13,448 nt of DNA from Solimonas sp040391865 (GTDB lineage: Bacteria > Pseudomonadota > Gammaproteobacteria > Nevskiales > Nevskiaceae), in the NCBI GenBank assembly GCA_040391865.1, contig JBEBWZ010000093.1:1-13448 (forward strand), written 5' to 3'. The position numbers were made by a program, and so were the translations under genes. Numbering within the stretch: the stretch's first letter is position 1; each line of letters starts with the position of its first letter. Under the pieces are notes generated by a model. It saw only the letters and a program-made list of their open reading frames with translations, did no database searches and was not told the origin of the DNA. Positions 1 through 6,616 of the stretch are shown here, one piece after another.

Positions 1-315
1 CTTGCCCTGCTCGGCGGTAAGGATCGCAGCGAGTTCCTTCATGTGCTCGCGGATCAGCTGCTGATACTTCAGGAAGATACGGGCGCGCGCACCGATCGGC
101 GTCTTGCGCCAGGTCTTGAATGCGTCTTTCGCGGCGGCCACCGCGGCATTCACTTCCTCGGGCGTGGCGAACGGCACGCGCGCAAGCACTTGCTGGGTCG
201 CGGGATTGACGACTTCGCGCCATTGCGAGGTTCTGGATTCGACGAACTCACCACCAATCAGCAGTTTGACGCTTGCCACCGCATCGGCGGCAGCTGTGGA
301 CAGGGTAGATGACAT
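1..315 (-). CDS. mmsA: Methylmalonate-semialdehyde dehydrogenase (CoA-acylating), N-terminal part
   Basis: Only the first 105 residues are in the window; the rest lies beyond position 1 (family members are about 500 residues). The family oxidises methylmalonate semialdehyde, and usually malonate semialdehyde, to propionyl-CoA or acetyl-CoA with NAD+ and CoA in valine, inositol and beta-alanine breakdown. The visible part is the start of an aldehyde dehydrogenase NAD-binding fold: KLLIGGEFVES (residues 17-27), VVNPATQQVLARVPFATPEEV (about 35-55), then FKTWRKTPIGARARIFLKYQ, which is close to the MmsA subgroup rather than generic aldehyde dehydrogenases. The catalytic Cys and NAD-loop residues are outside the window. 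The ATG at 315 is preceded by GGAG (326-329) with a 10-nt spacer. A cobalamin riboswitch on the same strand (488-682) lies upstream with no clear gene between, so mmsA is its apparent target. Family assignment is firm; the substrate is inferred from the N-terminal similarity I recall. Confidence 0.88.
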   Translation of the reverse strand, partial: MSSTLSTAAADAVASVKLLIGGEFVESRTSQWREVVNPATQQVLARVPFATPEEVNAAVAAAKDAFKTWRKTPIGARARIFLKYQQLIREHMKELAAILTAEQGK

Positions 316-487
316 TGCTAGATCACTCCGGATACAGCAGGCCCATCGGTGCCCGTCACATGCAGCGGCGCACTCGCACACAGCGAGCGGGCATCAGCAA
401 CACGTAGTCGAACACCGCAATGGCCTCGTTCCGTCCGCCCTCCGCGCACGGGTCTCTTGAACGTGGGATCGCCAGGCGATCGACACG
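316..487 (-). other. mmsA leader between riboswitch and start codon
   Basis: This 172-nt stretch would be the expression platform and 5' leader of mmsA. It holds two short hairpins: 467-481 (GATCGCC, one base, GGCGATC), six bases after the riboswitch P1 stem, and 373-387 (CTCGC, 5-base loop, GCGAG). Neither is followed by a U-run, so I see no intrinsic terminator, which favours translational over transcriptional control. The seven bases TCCGGAG occur both here at the mmsA Shine-Dalgarno site (326-332) and in the riboswitch B12 box (501-507). A 44-codon open frame (356-490) also runs through it, but I do not call it a gene. Confidence 0.5.
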
Positions 488-682
488 CATGCAGGCCGGT
501 CTCCGGACTTGCAAGGATTTCTGCGCAGCCTTCCCAGTGTGTTTACACCAGTGGCGTGTTGTGCACAGCGACACTTGCCTACCGTTGCGGGGGCAGTTGC
601 GGCTTGGCCGGCAAGCGAACTTGCCGGACGACCGCATTCCCGTTTCACCCTCCGGCCGTAACGGCCAAAGGGCACCTGCATG
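488..682 (-). promoter_or_regulatory. Cobalamin (AdoCbl/B12) riboswitch
   Basis: Read on the minus strand, all signature blocks of the cobalamin riboswitch appear in order. CATGCAGG (675-682) is the 5' arm of P1 and runs into AGGTGCC. Next come GGTGAAACGGGAATGCGGT, then CTGCCCCCGCAACGGTA, then CGCCACTGG, then ACTGGGAAGGC, and finally the B12 box AAGTCCGGAGACCGGCC ending in CCTGCATG (488-495). The two P1 arms are perfect 8-base complements, which fixes both ends of the aptamer. This class binds adenosyl- or methylcobalamin and usually represses the downstream gene when B12 is plentiful. Known targets are mainly B12 synthesis and uptake genes or B12-independent isozymes. Here the next gene on the same strand is mmsA, starting 172 nt downstream. 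The aptamer call is near certain from sequence; the direction of its effect on mmsA is unknown. Confidence 0.96.
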
Positions 683-742
683 GCGCAAGTGTAGCGCAAA
701 AAACAGCTGACGGAATATGCAACAAATATGCAGAAACTCGCC

Positions 743-772
743 TAAATAGCCAATTTACTGCGTATTCATCAA
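743..772 (-). promoter_or_regulatory. Candidate sigma-70 promoter for the riboswitch-mmsA transcript
   Basis: In the AT-rich stretch upstream of the riboswitch the minus strand reads TTGATG (767-772), an 18-nt spacer, then TATTTA (743-748). This would start transcription near 736, about 55 nt before the aptamer. A second possible -35 (TTGACG, just upstream) lacks a good -10 partner. The match is moderate and chosen by eye. Confidence 0.4.
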
Positions 773-808
773 TGACCGTTTCCGTCAATTCCGATGCAAT
801 ATTTTGCA
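773..808. repeat. Two adjacent small inverted repeats upstream of the mmsA promoter
   Basis: TGACCGTTTCCGTCA (773-787) has TGAC/GTCA arms around a 7-base centre and touches the proposed -35 element. TGCAATATTTTGCA (795-808) is a 5-4-5 inverted repeat (TGCAA/TTGCA) that directly abuts the pdeM stop codon at 809. Either could be an operator for a dimeric regulator. The second is too AT-rich and lacks the U-tract expected of an intrinsic terminator for pdeM. The sequence symmetry is seen; any binding is inferred. Confidence 0.35.
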
Positions 809-1459
809 CTATCCAGACCGGCCCACAATCCCATGACGGCGCACGGCAGCCCCCTCGACACAGGCCACGATGGCTTCTCCAGGGACAGGCGCCACCAGAA
901 ATCCACCGGTGAATTCGGAGAACGCCGGCAGCACCGTCATGCCGCTGCGCAACCAGAACGAAGGCCAGCGGCGTGCCACACCCGGAAAGCGCGCCACCGG
1001 ATGCAGATGACCGCAGATCAGATGCGATGCGCGCGCAGCCGACGCTGACGCCGGGGCATGTCTGAATTCGAACGACCCATCCCTGATGCCGTCAGCGAGC
1101 GTGAGCACCTCCAGCCCGGCGGCGGCGAGCGCACGATCGTGGTTGCCCGGAACCACGGCCAGTTCCAGTTGCCGATGTCGCGCGCGCCAATGCTGCCATT
1201 GCTCGCGCCACCGGCCATCGATGATTGGCCCGTGCAGCAGGTCACCGAGCACCCACAGCGATTCCGCTTGCGTCTGCGCGATCAACTGCGACAGCCGCTG
1301 CAGGTATCCCTCAGTGACACCGCTGGGCAGCGCCACGCCTGCACGGCGAAAACTGTCTTCCTTGCCCAGATGCAGGTCGGCAATCAGCAGGCGCCGGCGC
1401 GCAACCCAGTGCAGGGCGCGGTCGCCGAGCAATTGCACCGACTCGCCCGCCAGCAGCAT
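809..1459 (-). CDS. pdeM: Ligase-associated metallophosphoesterase DNA endonuclease PdeM (Mpe)
   Basis: The protein has 216 residues, a compact calcineurin-like phosphoesterase. Metal-binding motifs appear in the standard order: DLH (28-30), GDLLHG (72-77), GNHD (105-108) and GHLHP (150-154). Family members from the pseudomonad repair cluster are manganese-dependent DNA endonucleases/phosphodiesterases acting in the cytoplasm on damaged or branched DNA. It is the last gene of the exo-ligase-helicase-pdeM cluster. I chose the ATG at 1459 because it lies 7 nt after the helicase stop and gives the usual short N-terminus (MLLAGE...) before the conserved 'drALhW' segment. The Shine-Dalgarno match there is poor; an upstream GTG at 1477 or ATG at 1519 would overlap the helicase end and add 6 or 20 residues. 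The stop codon abuts an inverted repeat at 795-808. Confidence 0.93.
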   Translation of the reverse strand: MLLAGESVQLLGDRALHWVARRRLLIADLHLGKEDSFRRAGVALPSGVTEGYLQRLSQLIAQTQAESLWVLGDLLHGPIIDGRWREQWQHWRARHRQLELAVVPGNHDRALAAAGLEVLTLADGIRDGSFEFRHAPASASAARASHLICGHLHPVARFPGVARRWPSFWLRSGMTVLPAFSEFTGGFLVAPVPGEAIVACVEGAAVRRHGIVGRSG

Positions 1460-1466
1460 CGACAGG

Positions 1467-3971
1467 CTAGCGACCACGACGTACGCCCGAGTACCGCTGC
1501 TCCAGTTGCGCGGCGGCACGGTGCACGCGCGTCTGCCAGGTTTCCGAGCTGACGTGGCCGCGCAGGTTCTCCGCCCACAGCGGAAACGACAGCGGCGTCA
1601 GCGCAGCCGGCTGCCGCAGCAGCAGCGGCTGTTGCGCGTGATCGCGCAGCAACTGCCGGATCCGCGTCATCTGCAGCTGATCGTCCAGCACCTCACGCTC
1701 GGCCTGTGCCAGCAGCAGGTGTCCGGCATCGTAGCGGCGCAGCACGTCGTAGATCAGCCCACTCGAAGCCTGCAGCTGCCGCACCGAGTGCGATTCACGC
1801 CCCGGCAGCGACGGCACCAGCAAGCCGGCAATGCGCGCAATCTCGCGAAACTGGCGTCGTGCCAGTTCGGCCAGATTGGTGGTGCCGCGCAAGTCGTCGA
1901 GCACATGCTCGGGAGACAGCAGCTCGCGCAGCCGCTGCTCGCTCGCCTGCAACGGCAGCGGCGCCGTGAGCATGAAGCCGTAATCGTTGACCGCAAACGA
2001 CAGGCTGTTCGGCGACAGACGGCTCCAGCGCAGCGACAGCAGCGCTGCCAATCCTTCGTGCAGCGCGCGGCCCGCGAAGGGATAGACGAACAGATGATGG
2101 CCGCGACGTGTGGCCAGCGCTTCAATCAGCAGTTGCTGCGGCTGCGGCAGGGCCGAGACCTGCGCCTGCAGCGCCAGCAAAGGCGCCAGGGCTTTCAGTT
2201 CGGGAACATCCTGTGGCGCAGCGAACAGGCGCACGACCTCGCGACCCAGCTGGTTCGACAGCGGCAGATACCCGCCCGGCCATGTCGCGACCACGCCCTT
2301 GGCCGTGGCCGTGGCCGCCTTGCGAACATATGCGGTCATACCTTCGATCCGGACCAGTTGCAGCTGACGCCCGGCAAAATGGAACTGATCGCCTGGGCGC
2401 AGGCGCCCGATGAATGATTCCTCGACACTGCCCAGGGTGCCGCCACGCAGCACCTTGACCGCGACGCTGCCGTCGGCGGTGATGGTGCCGATCGAGAGAC
2501 GATGACGGAAAGCAATGCGGCGATCGCTGACGCGGTACTGCCCATCGGCGTCACACACGACCCGCCGGAAGTCGGGATAGCTGAACAGTGCGCGTCCGCC
2601 CTGGACGATGAAATCCAGCACCGCCTGCCAGGTTTCCCGATCAAGCGCCGCGTAGGCGTGGGTACCGCGCACCTCGGCATAGAGTCGGTCGGCGTCGAAG
2701 CCACCGCCCAGCGCCAGCGTCACACAATGCTGCGCGAGCACGTCGACACTCAACCGCCGCGGCGTGCGCGGCTCGATCTCGCCGCGCGCCACAGCCGCAC
2801 GCGCGGCGGCGTATTCGATCAGATCGAGTGCCTGTGTCGGCACGCAGATCACGGCGCCCGACTGCCCCGGACGGTGGCGCGCCCGGCCCGCGCGCTGCAA
2901 CAGCCGCGCAACGCCCTTGGGACTGCCGATCTGGAACACCTGCTCGACCGCCGGAAAATCCACGCCGAGATCGAGGCTGGACGTCGCCACCACGCAGCGC
3001 AGACGGCCCTCGCGCAGACCCGCTTCGGCGGCCGCGCGCAGGGCTGGCGACAGCGAGCCGTGATGCAGCGCCAGCGCCTCCGGATCGTCGAGCCAGATCG
3101 CCGCCAGTGCGCGGTGCCACAGCTCGGCCTGTGCGCGCGTATTGGTGAAGATCAGGCTGCTGCGAGCCGCCATCACTTGCCGATAGACCTGCGGCAGCTG
3201 CGACAGGCCGACCTGCCCGGCCCAGGGCAGCCGCTGCTGCTCCTGCGGCAGCAGGGTCGTCAGCGTGAAGCCGCGCGGCGGCACGCCGGCGACCACGACG
3301 GCATCGCGCCTGTGCGGCAACAGCACCTGCGCCGCTTCGGGGAGATTGCCCAGGGTTGCCGACAAACCCCAGCAGCGCAGCACCGGCGCCAGCGCCCGCA
3401 GGCGCGCCAGACACAGCTGCAGCAGGACGCCGCGCTTGTTGCCGAGCAACTCGTGCCACTCGTCCACCACCACGCACTGCAGATGGCGGAAATGCGCAGC
3501 GGTATCGGCATACGACAACAGCAGCGCCAGCGACTCGGGCGTGATCACCAGCAACTCGGCGCGGCCGGATCGGGCGAGACGCTTGTCGCGTGCGCTGGCG
3601 TCGCCGGTGCGCATCGCCACCTGCCAGTCCAGTGACAGCGCCGCGACCAGTGCCTTCAAGGCGCGCGTGGTGTCGCTGGCGAGCGCGCGCAGCGGCGTCA
3701 CCCACAGCACGGTCGGTCGCGCCACGTCGCGCACCGCGGCAGACGACAGGGCTTCGAGCAAGGGCCCGCCGATCGCCGCCAGGGTCTTGCCGCTGCCGGT
3801 CGGCGTATGCAGCAGGCCGGACTCGCCCGCGAGATAACGGCGCCAGACTTCCTTCTGGAAACGCAGCGGCCGCCAGCCCTGCGCGGTGAACCAGGCCTGC
3901 AGACGTGCGTGCGCCTGGGCACGGGTGAGACCCGCGCCTGTGGCTGCGCGCGGTGCCGCTTTCACTTTCAT
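1467..3971 (-). CDS. Ligase-associated DEXH-box DNA helicase (Lhr-Core type)
   Basis: An 834-residue superfamily 2 helicase. RecA domain 1 carries the Q-motif-like RFQKEVW (about 37-43), Walker A TPTGSGKT (56-63), TPLRAL (92-97), the Walker B box DEWH (170-173) and SATL (204-207). RecA domain 2 carries SSLDLGVD (331-338) and motif VI QRAGRARH (359-366). The remaining about 460 residues correspond to the winged-helix and Lhr-Core C-terminal region. The family is an ATP-driven 3'-to-5' DNA translocase/helicase. The ATG at 3971 overlaps the ligase stop codon as ATGA (3968-3971), a classical translational coupling signal. The frame stays open far upstream through the ligase gene, but that extension has no helicase homology and is rejected. 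It is shorter than full Lhr proteins (about 1500 residues), as expected for the Core form found in this repair cluster. Confidence 0.95.
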   Translation of the reverse strand: MKVKAAPRAATGAGLTRAQAHARLQAWFTAQGWRPLRFQKEVWRRYLAGESGLLHTPTGSGKTLAAIGGPLLEALSSAAVRDVARPTVLWVTPLRALASDTTRALKALVAALSLDWQVAMRTGDASARDKRLARSGRAELLVITPESLALLLSYADTAAHFRHLQCVVVDEWHELLGNKRGVLLQLCLARLRALAPVLRCWGLSATLGNLPEAAQVLLPHRRDAVVVAGVPPRGFTLTTLLPQEQQRLPWAGQVGLSQLPQVYRQVMAARSSLIFTNTRAQAELWHRALAAIWLDDPEALALHHGSLSPALRAAAEAGLREGRLRCVVATSSLDLGVDFPAVEQVFQIGSPKGVARLLQRAGRARHRPGQSGAVICVPTQALDLIEYAAARAAVARGEIEPRTPRRLSVDVLAQHCVTLALGGGFDADRLYAEVRGTHAYAALDRETWQAVLDFIVQGGRALFSYPDFRRVVCDADGQYRVSDRRIAFRHRLSIGTITADGSVAVKVLRGGTLGSVEESFIGRLRPGDQFHFAGRQLQLVRIEGMTAYVRKAATATAKGVVATWPGGYLPLSNQLGREVVRLFAAPQDVPELKALAPLLALQAQVSALPQPQQLLIEALATRRGHHLFVYPFAGRALHEGLAALLSLRWSRLSPNSLSFAVNDYGFMLTAPLPLQASEQRLRELLSPEHVLDDLRGTTNLAELARRQFREIARIAGLLVPSLPGRESHSVRQLQASSGLIYDVLRRYDAGHLLLAQAEREVLDDQLQMTRIRQLLRDHAQQPLLLRQPAALTPLSFPLWAENLRGHVSSETWQTRVHRAAAQLEQRYSGVRRGR

Positions 3972-5587
3972 CGCGCCAGCGCCTGCAAGGTCTGCAGCTG
4001 GTCGGCATCGGCCATCGGCTTGTCGCGACGCCAGCGCAGAATGCGCGGAAAGCGTACCGCGATACCCGACTTGTGCCGCGCCGAGCGGTTCACCGCTTCG
4101 AATCCCAGTTCGAAGACCTGATGCGCGTCCACCGAGCGCACCGGTCCGAAGCGCTCGCGCGTATGGGCGCGGATCCAGCGATCCAGCTCCAGGATCTCGG
4201 CATCGGTCAGCCCGGAATACGCCTTGGCGACCGGCACCAGCGTGTCGCCGTCCCAGAGACCAAAGGTGTAATCGGTATACAGCGTGCTGCGGCGGCCATG
4301 CCCGGCCTGGGCATAGAGCAGCACTGCGTCGATGGTCAGTGGTGCGATCTTCCACTTCCACCAGTCGCCGCGACGACGGCCGGCCTGATAGGGAGACGCG
4401 CCACGCTTGAGCATCAGGCCCTCGACGCCGCGTTCGCGCGCGCTGTCGCGCAGCTGCGCCGCCGACGCCCAGTTTTTTGCATACACCCGCGAGGAGAGGA
4501 CGATCCTCGGATCTGTTGCGGACGCGGTCGCTTGCGTCGCCAGCAGCGACTTCAGCGCGGCACGCCGCTGCAACAGCGATCGCTCGCGCCAGTCCTCGCC
4601 GTCGAGTTCGAGCAGATCGTAGACCTGCATCCGCACCGGGGCATCGGCCAGGGTCTTCGCGCCGGGCTTCAACCGCTGGATCCGTTTTTGCAGGGCGGTG
4701 AACGGCAAGGGCTCCGCGCTCCCGGGAATCCACGCCAGCAGTTCGCCATCGATCACGCAGTCGCGCGGCAACTGTGTGGCGGCGGCTTCGATTTCCGGAA
4801 AGCGGCCATCGAGCCGCTCCTCGCCGCGCGACCACAGCGCGATCTCGCCATCGCGCCGGATCAGTTGCAGGCGGATGCCATCCCATTTCCACTCCAGGAT
4901 CCAGGACTCGATATCGCCCAGCGTTTCCGCTGCCTGTTCCAGCGGCGATGCCAGAAAGAACGGGTAGGGCTGGCGCCGGTCGCTGGGCAGCACTTCGGTG
5001 CTCAACAGTTGCTGCAGGAATCCGGCGCTCGGCGTCCAGGCGCCGAGCATGCGCTGCGCAATGCGCGCGATATCGATGCCGCTCATCTCCGCCAGTGCCT
5101 GCTGCACCGTTCGCTGTGACACGCCCACCCGCAAGGCACCGGTCAGCAGCTTGTTGAACAGCAAGCGCTCGTCGAATGCCAGCCCGCGCCACGCGGCAAG
5201 CACCACCTCGCGGCGCTCCTTCTCGTCGCGGTTGGCCAGGGGCAACAGTTGCCCCTCGATCCAGTCGGCAAGTGCGCGCTCGGGCAAGGTCGTCTGCGGA
5301 TCGTCGACCAGCAGGGCGAGGGTTTCGGCCAGGTCGCCCACCTGGTCGTAACTGGCCTCGACCAGCCACGGCGGCAAGCCGCTCAGCAGCCCGACCCATT
5401 GCCGCAGTTCGCCGGTCGTGGCGATGCGCTGCCTGGCCCCGGTGATCTTGCCGCCGCTGAGCAGGTAGAGGGCCCATGCGGCATCGGCGGGAGGCGCCTC
5501 ACGAAAGTACCGGATCAGTGCCGCACGTTTATCCAGCGTTGCGGTGCTCCGGTCCAGTTCACGAAACAGGTGGGCAAAGCGTTTCAT
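3968..5587 (-). CDS. ATP-dependent DNA ligase of the exo-ligase-helicase-pdeM cluster
   Basis: A 539-residue ATP-dependent DNA ligase, separate from the NAD-dependent LigA used in replication. An N-terminal helical DNA-binding domain (about 1-200) is followed by the nucleotidyltransferase domain. There the KWDG motif (234-237) supplies the lysine that carries AMP (K234). Further motifs are VIDGELLA (278-285), EGLMLKR (389-395) and WWKWKIAP (409-416). An OB-fold domain fills the rest (about 420-539), including the RFPRILRWRRDKP segment typical of ligase C-termini. It seals nicks after repair, presumably with the neighbouring nuclease and helicase. Its ATG lies 12 nt after the exonuclease stop and its TGA overlaps the helicase ATG by 4 nt, so it sits in the middle of one operon. 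No strong ribosome binding site precedes it, consistent with coupled translation. Confidence 0.95.
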   Translation of the reverse strand: MKRFAHLFRELDRSTATLDKRAALIRYFREAPPADAAWALYLLSGGKITGARQRIATTGELRQWVGLLSGLPPWLVEASYDQVGDLAETLALLVDDPQTTLPERALADWIEGQLLPLANRDEKERREVVLAAWRGLAFDERLLFNKLLTGALRVGVSQRTVQQALAEMSGIDIARIAQRMLGAWTPSAGFLQQLLSTEVLPSDRRQPYPFFLASPLEQAAETLGDIESWILEWKWDGIRLQLIRRDGEIALWSRGEERLDGRFPEIEAAATQLPRDCVIDGELLAWIPGSAEPLPFTALQKRIQRLKPGAKTLADAPVRMQVYDLLELDGEDWRERSLLQRRAALKSLLATQATASATDPRIVLSSRVYAKNWASAAQLRDSARERGVEGLMLKRGASPYQAGRRRGDWWKWKIAPLTIDAVLLYAQAGHGRRSTLYTDYTFGLWDGDTLVPVAKAYSGLTDAEILELDRWIRAHTRERFGPVRSVDAHQVFELGFEAVNRSARHKSGIAVRFPRILRWRRDKPMADADQLQTLQALAR

Positions 5588-5599
5588 CGGCGCCGCGCT

Positions 5600-6598
5600 T
5601 CAGGCTTCGTCGCCGTAGTGGGTGGTGAAGGCGCCCGCAGCAATCCCTTCCTCGTTCAGCACCCGCACCAGCGCGTCGGTATTGCCATGCGTGGCGATGA
5701 CGCGGCGCGCGCCGGTCTCGCGAATGGTGCGCAACAGGTCGGGCCAGTCCGCGTGATCCGAGACCACGAAGCCGCGATCGTAGTTGCGCCGCCGTCGATT
5801 GCCGCGAATGCGCATCCAGCCGGAAGCAAAGCCCTGTTGCACGCGACCGAAGCGCCGCAGCCAGGCACTGCCGGCCGCGGACGGTGGCGCAATGATCAGC
5901 TCGCCGGCATAGCGCTGATCGGAACGGGTCTCGCTGACCGGCTGCGTGGCAATCATCTCGATCCCGGCACGGCGATAGACCTCGACGCCGTTGGCAACGG
6001 CGCCATGCAGGAACACCGGCTGCGCGGTGTGCGCCTGCAGTTCCGCGAGCACCCGTTGCGCCTTGCCGAGTGCATAGCAGTACAGCACGGCGGCTTCGCC
6101 GCGCGCTGCGCACTGCTCGCGCCACGCGACCATCTCCTGTGCCACTTCGGAAGCCGCCGGCCAGCGATAGACCGGCAGTCCGAACGTGGCCTCGGTGATG
6201 AAGGTGTCGCATGGCACCACTTCGAACGGCGCGCAACTGGGATCCGGCTGGCGCTTGTAGTCGCCGGACGCGACCCAGACTTCGCCGTCGACCTCGATCC
6301 GCACCTGCGCCGAGCCCAGCACATGGCCGGCCGAGTGCAGCGACACCCGTGCCGCACCGAGCACGAACGTCTGGCCGTAGCGATAGCCGTGATAGTGCTG
6401 CTCGCCCAGACGCCATTTCAGAATCGGCAGACTGGCCTCGGTGCAGTGGTACTCACCCATGCCGCTGCGCGCATGGTCACCATGCCCGTGGGTGATCACC
6501 GCCCGCGGCACCGGCCGCCAGGGATCGATATGGAAATCCCCGGCGGCACAGTACAAACCGCTTTCGGTCAGCTGCACCAGATCCGGCATGCCTGCCAT
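5600..6598 (-). CDS. Ligase-associated DNA exonuclease (beta-lactamase-fold, SNM1/CPSF-like)
   Basis: A 332-residue metallo-beta-lactamase-fold nuclease. The metal-binding motif HGHGDH is at 37-42, with further ligands in SAGH (89-92) and SGD (111-113), and late motifs VVSDHADW and ATHGN in the beta-CASP part, as in SNM1/Artemis and CPSF73 relatives. Members next to this ligase are annotated as ligase-associated DNA exonucleases and would trim DNA ends before sealing. It is the first gene of the four-gene repair set; its start is only 18 nt after the katE stop, and the ligase starts 12 nt after its own stop. An ATG at 6589 is an alternative start three codons in; GGCAGG lies just before it at short spacing, so the true start is uncertain by three residues. 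Family assignment is firm. Confidence 0.93.
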   Translation of the reverse strand: MAGMPDLVQLTESGLYCAAGDFHIDPWRPVPRAVITHGHGDHARSGMGEYHCTEASLPILKWRLGEQHYHGYRYGQTFVLGAARVSLHSAGHVLGSAQVRIEVDGEVWVASGDYKRQPDPSCAPFEVVPCDTFITEATFGLPVYRWPAASEVAQEMVAWREQCAARGEAAVLYCYALGKAQRVLAELQAHTAQPVFLHGAVANGVEVYRRAGIEMIATQPVSETRSDQRYAGELIIAPPSAAGSAWLRRFGRVQQGFASGWMRIRGNRRRRNYDRGFVVSDHADWPDLLRTIRETGARRVIATHGNTDALVRVLNEEGIAAGAFTTHYGDEA

Positions 6599-6616
6599 CG
6601 GCGGCTGTGCGAGCGT

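Noticed and set aside
349..912. A plus-strand open frame of 187 codons running through the riboswitch region
   Set aside because: It crosses the riboswitch and promoter on the opposite strand, has no recognisable domain and mixed composition.
2299..2320. Short tandem repeat of ggccgt in the helicase gene
   Set aside because: Only three units, encoding Ala/Thr codons in frame; ordinary for high-GC coding sequence.
1086..2417. A plus-strand open frame of 443 codons antisense to pdeM and the helicase
   Set aside because: Low-complexity Gln/Arg-rich translation, no domain, no ribosome binding site; a shadow of the real genes.
3972..5477. About 500 codons of open frame upstream of the helicase ATG, which would make a 1336-residue protein overlapping the ligase gene
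   Set aside because: The extension is Arg/Ala/Gly-rich with no helicase motifs. The ligase in the other frame is a complete, motif-bearing enzyme, and the ATGA overlap at 3968-3971 gives a normal start.
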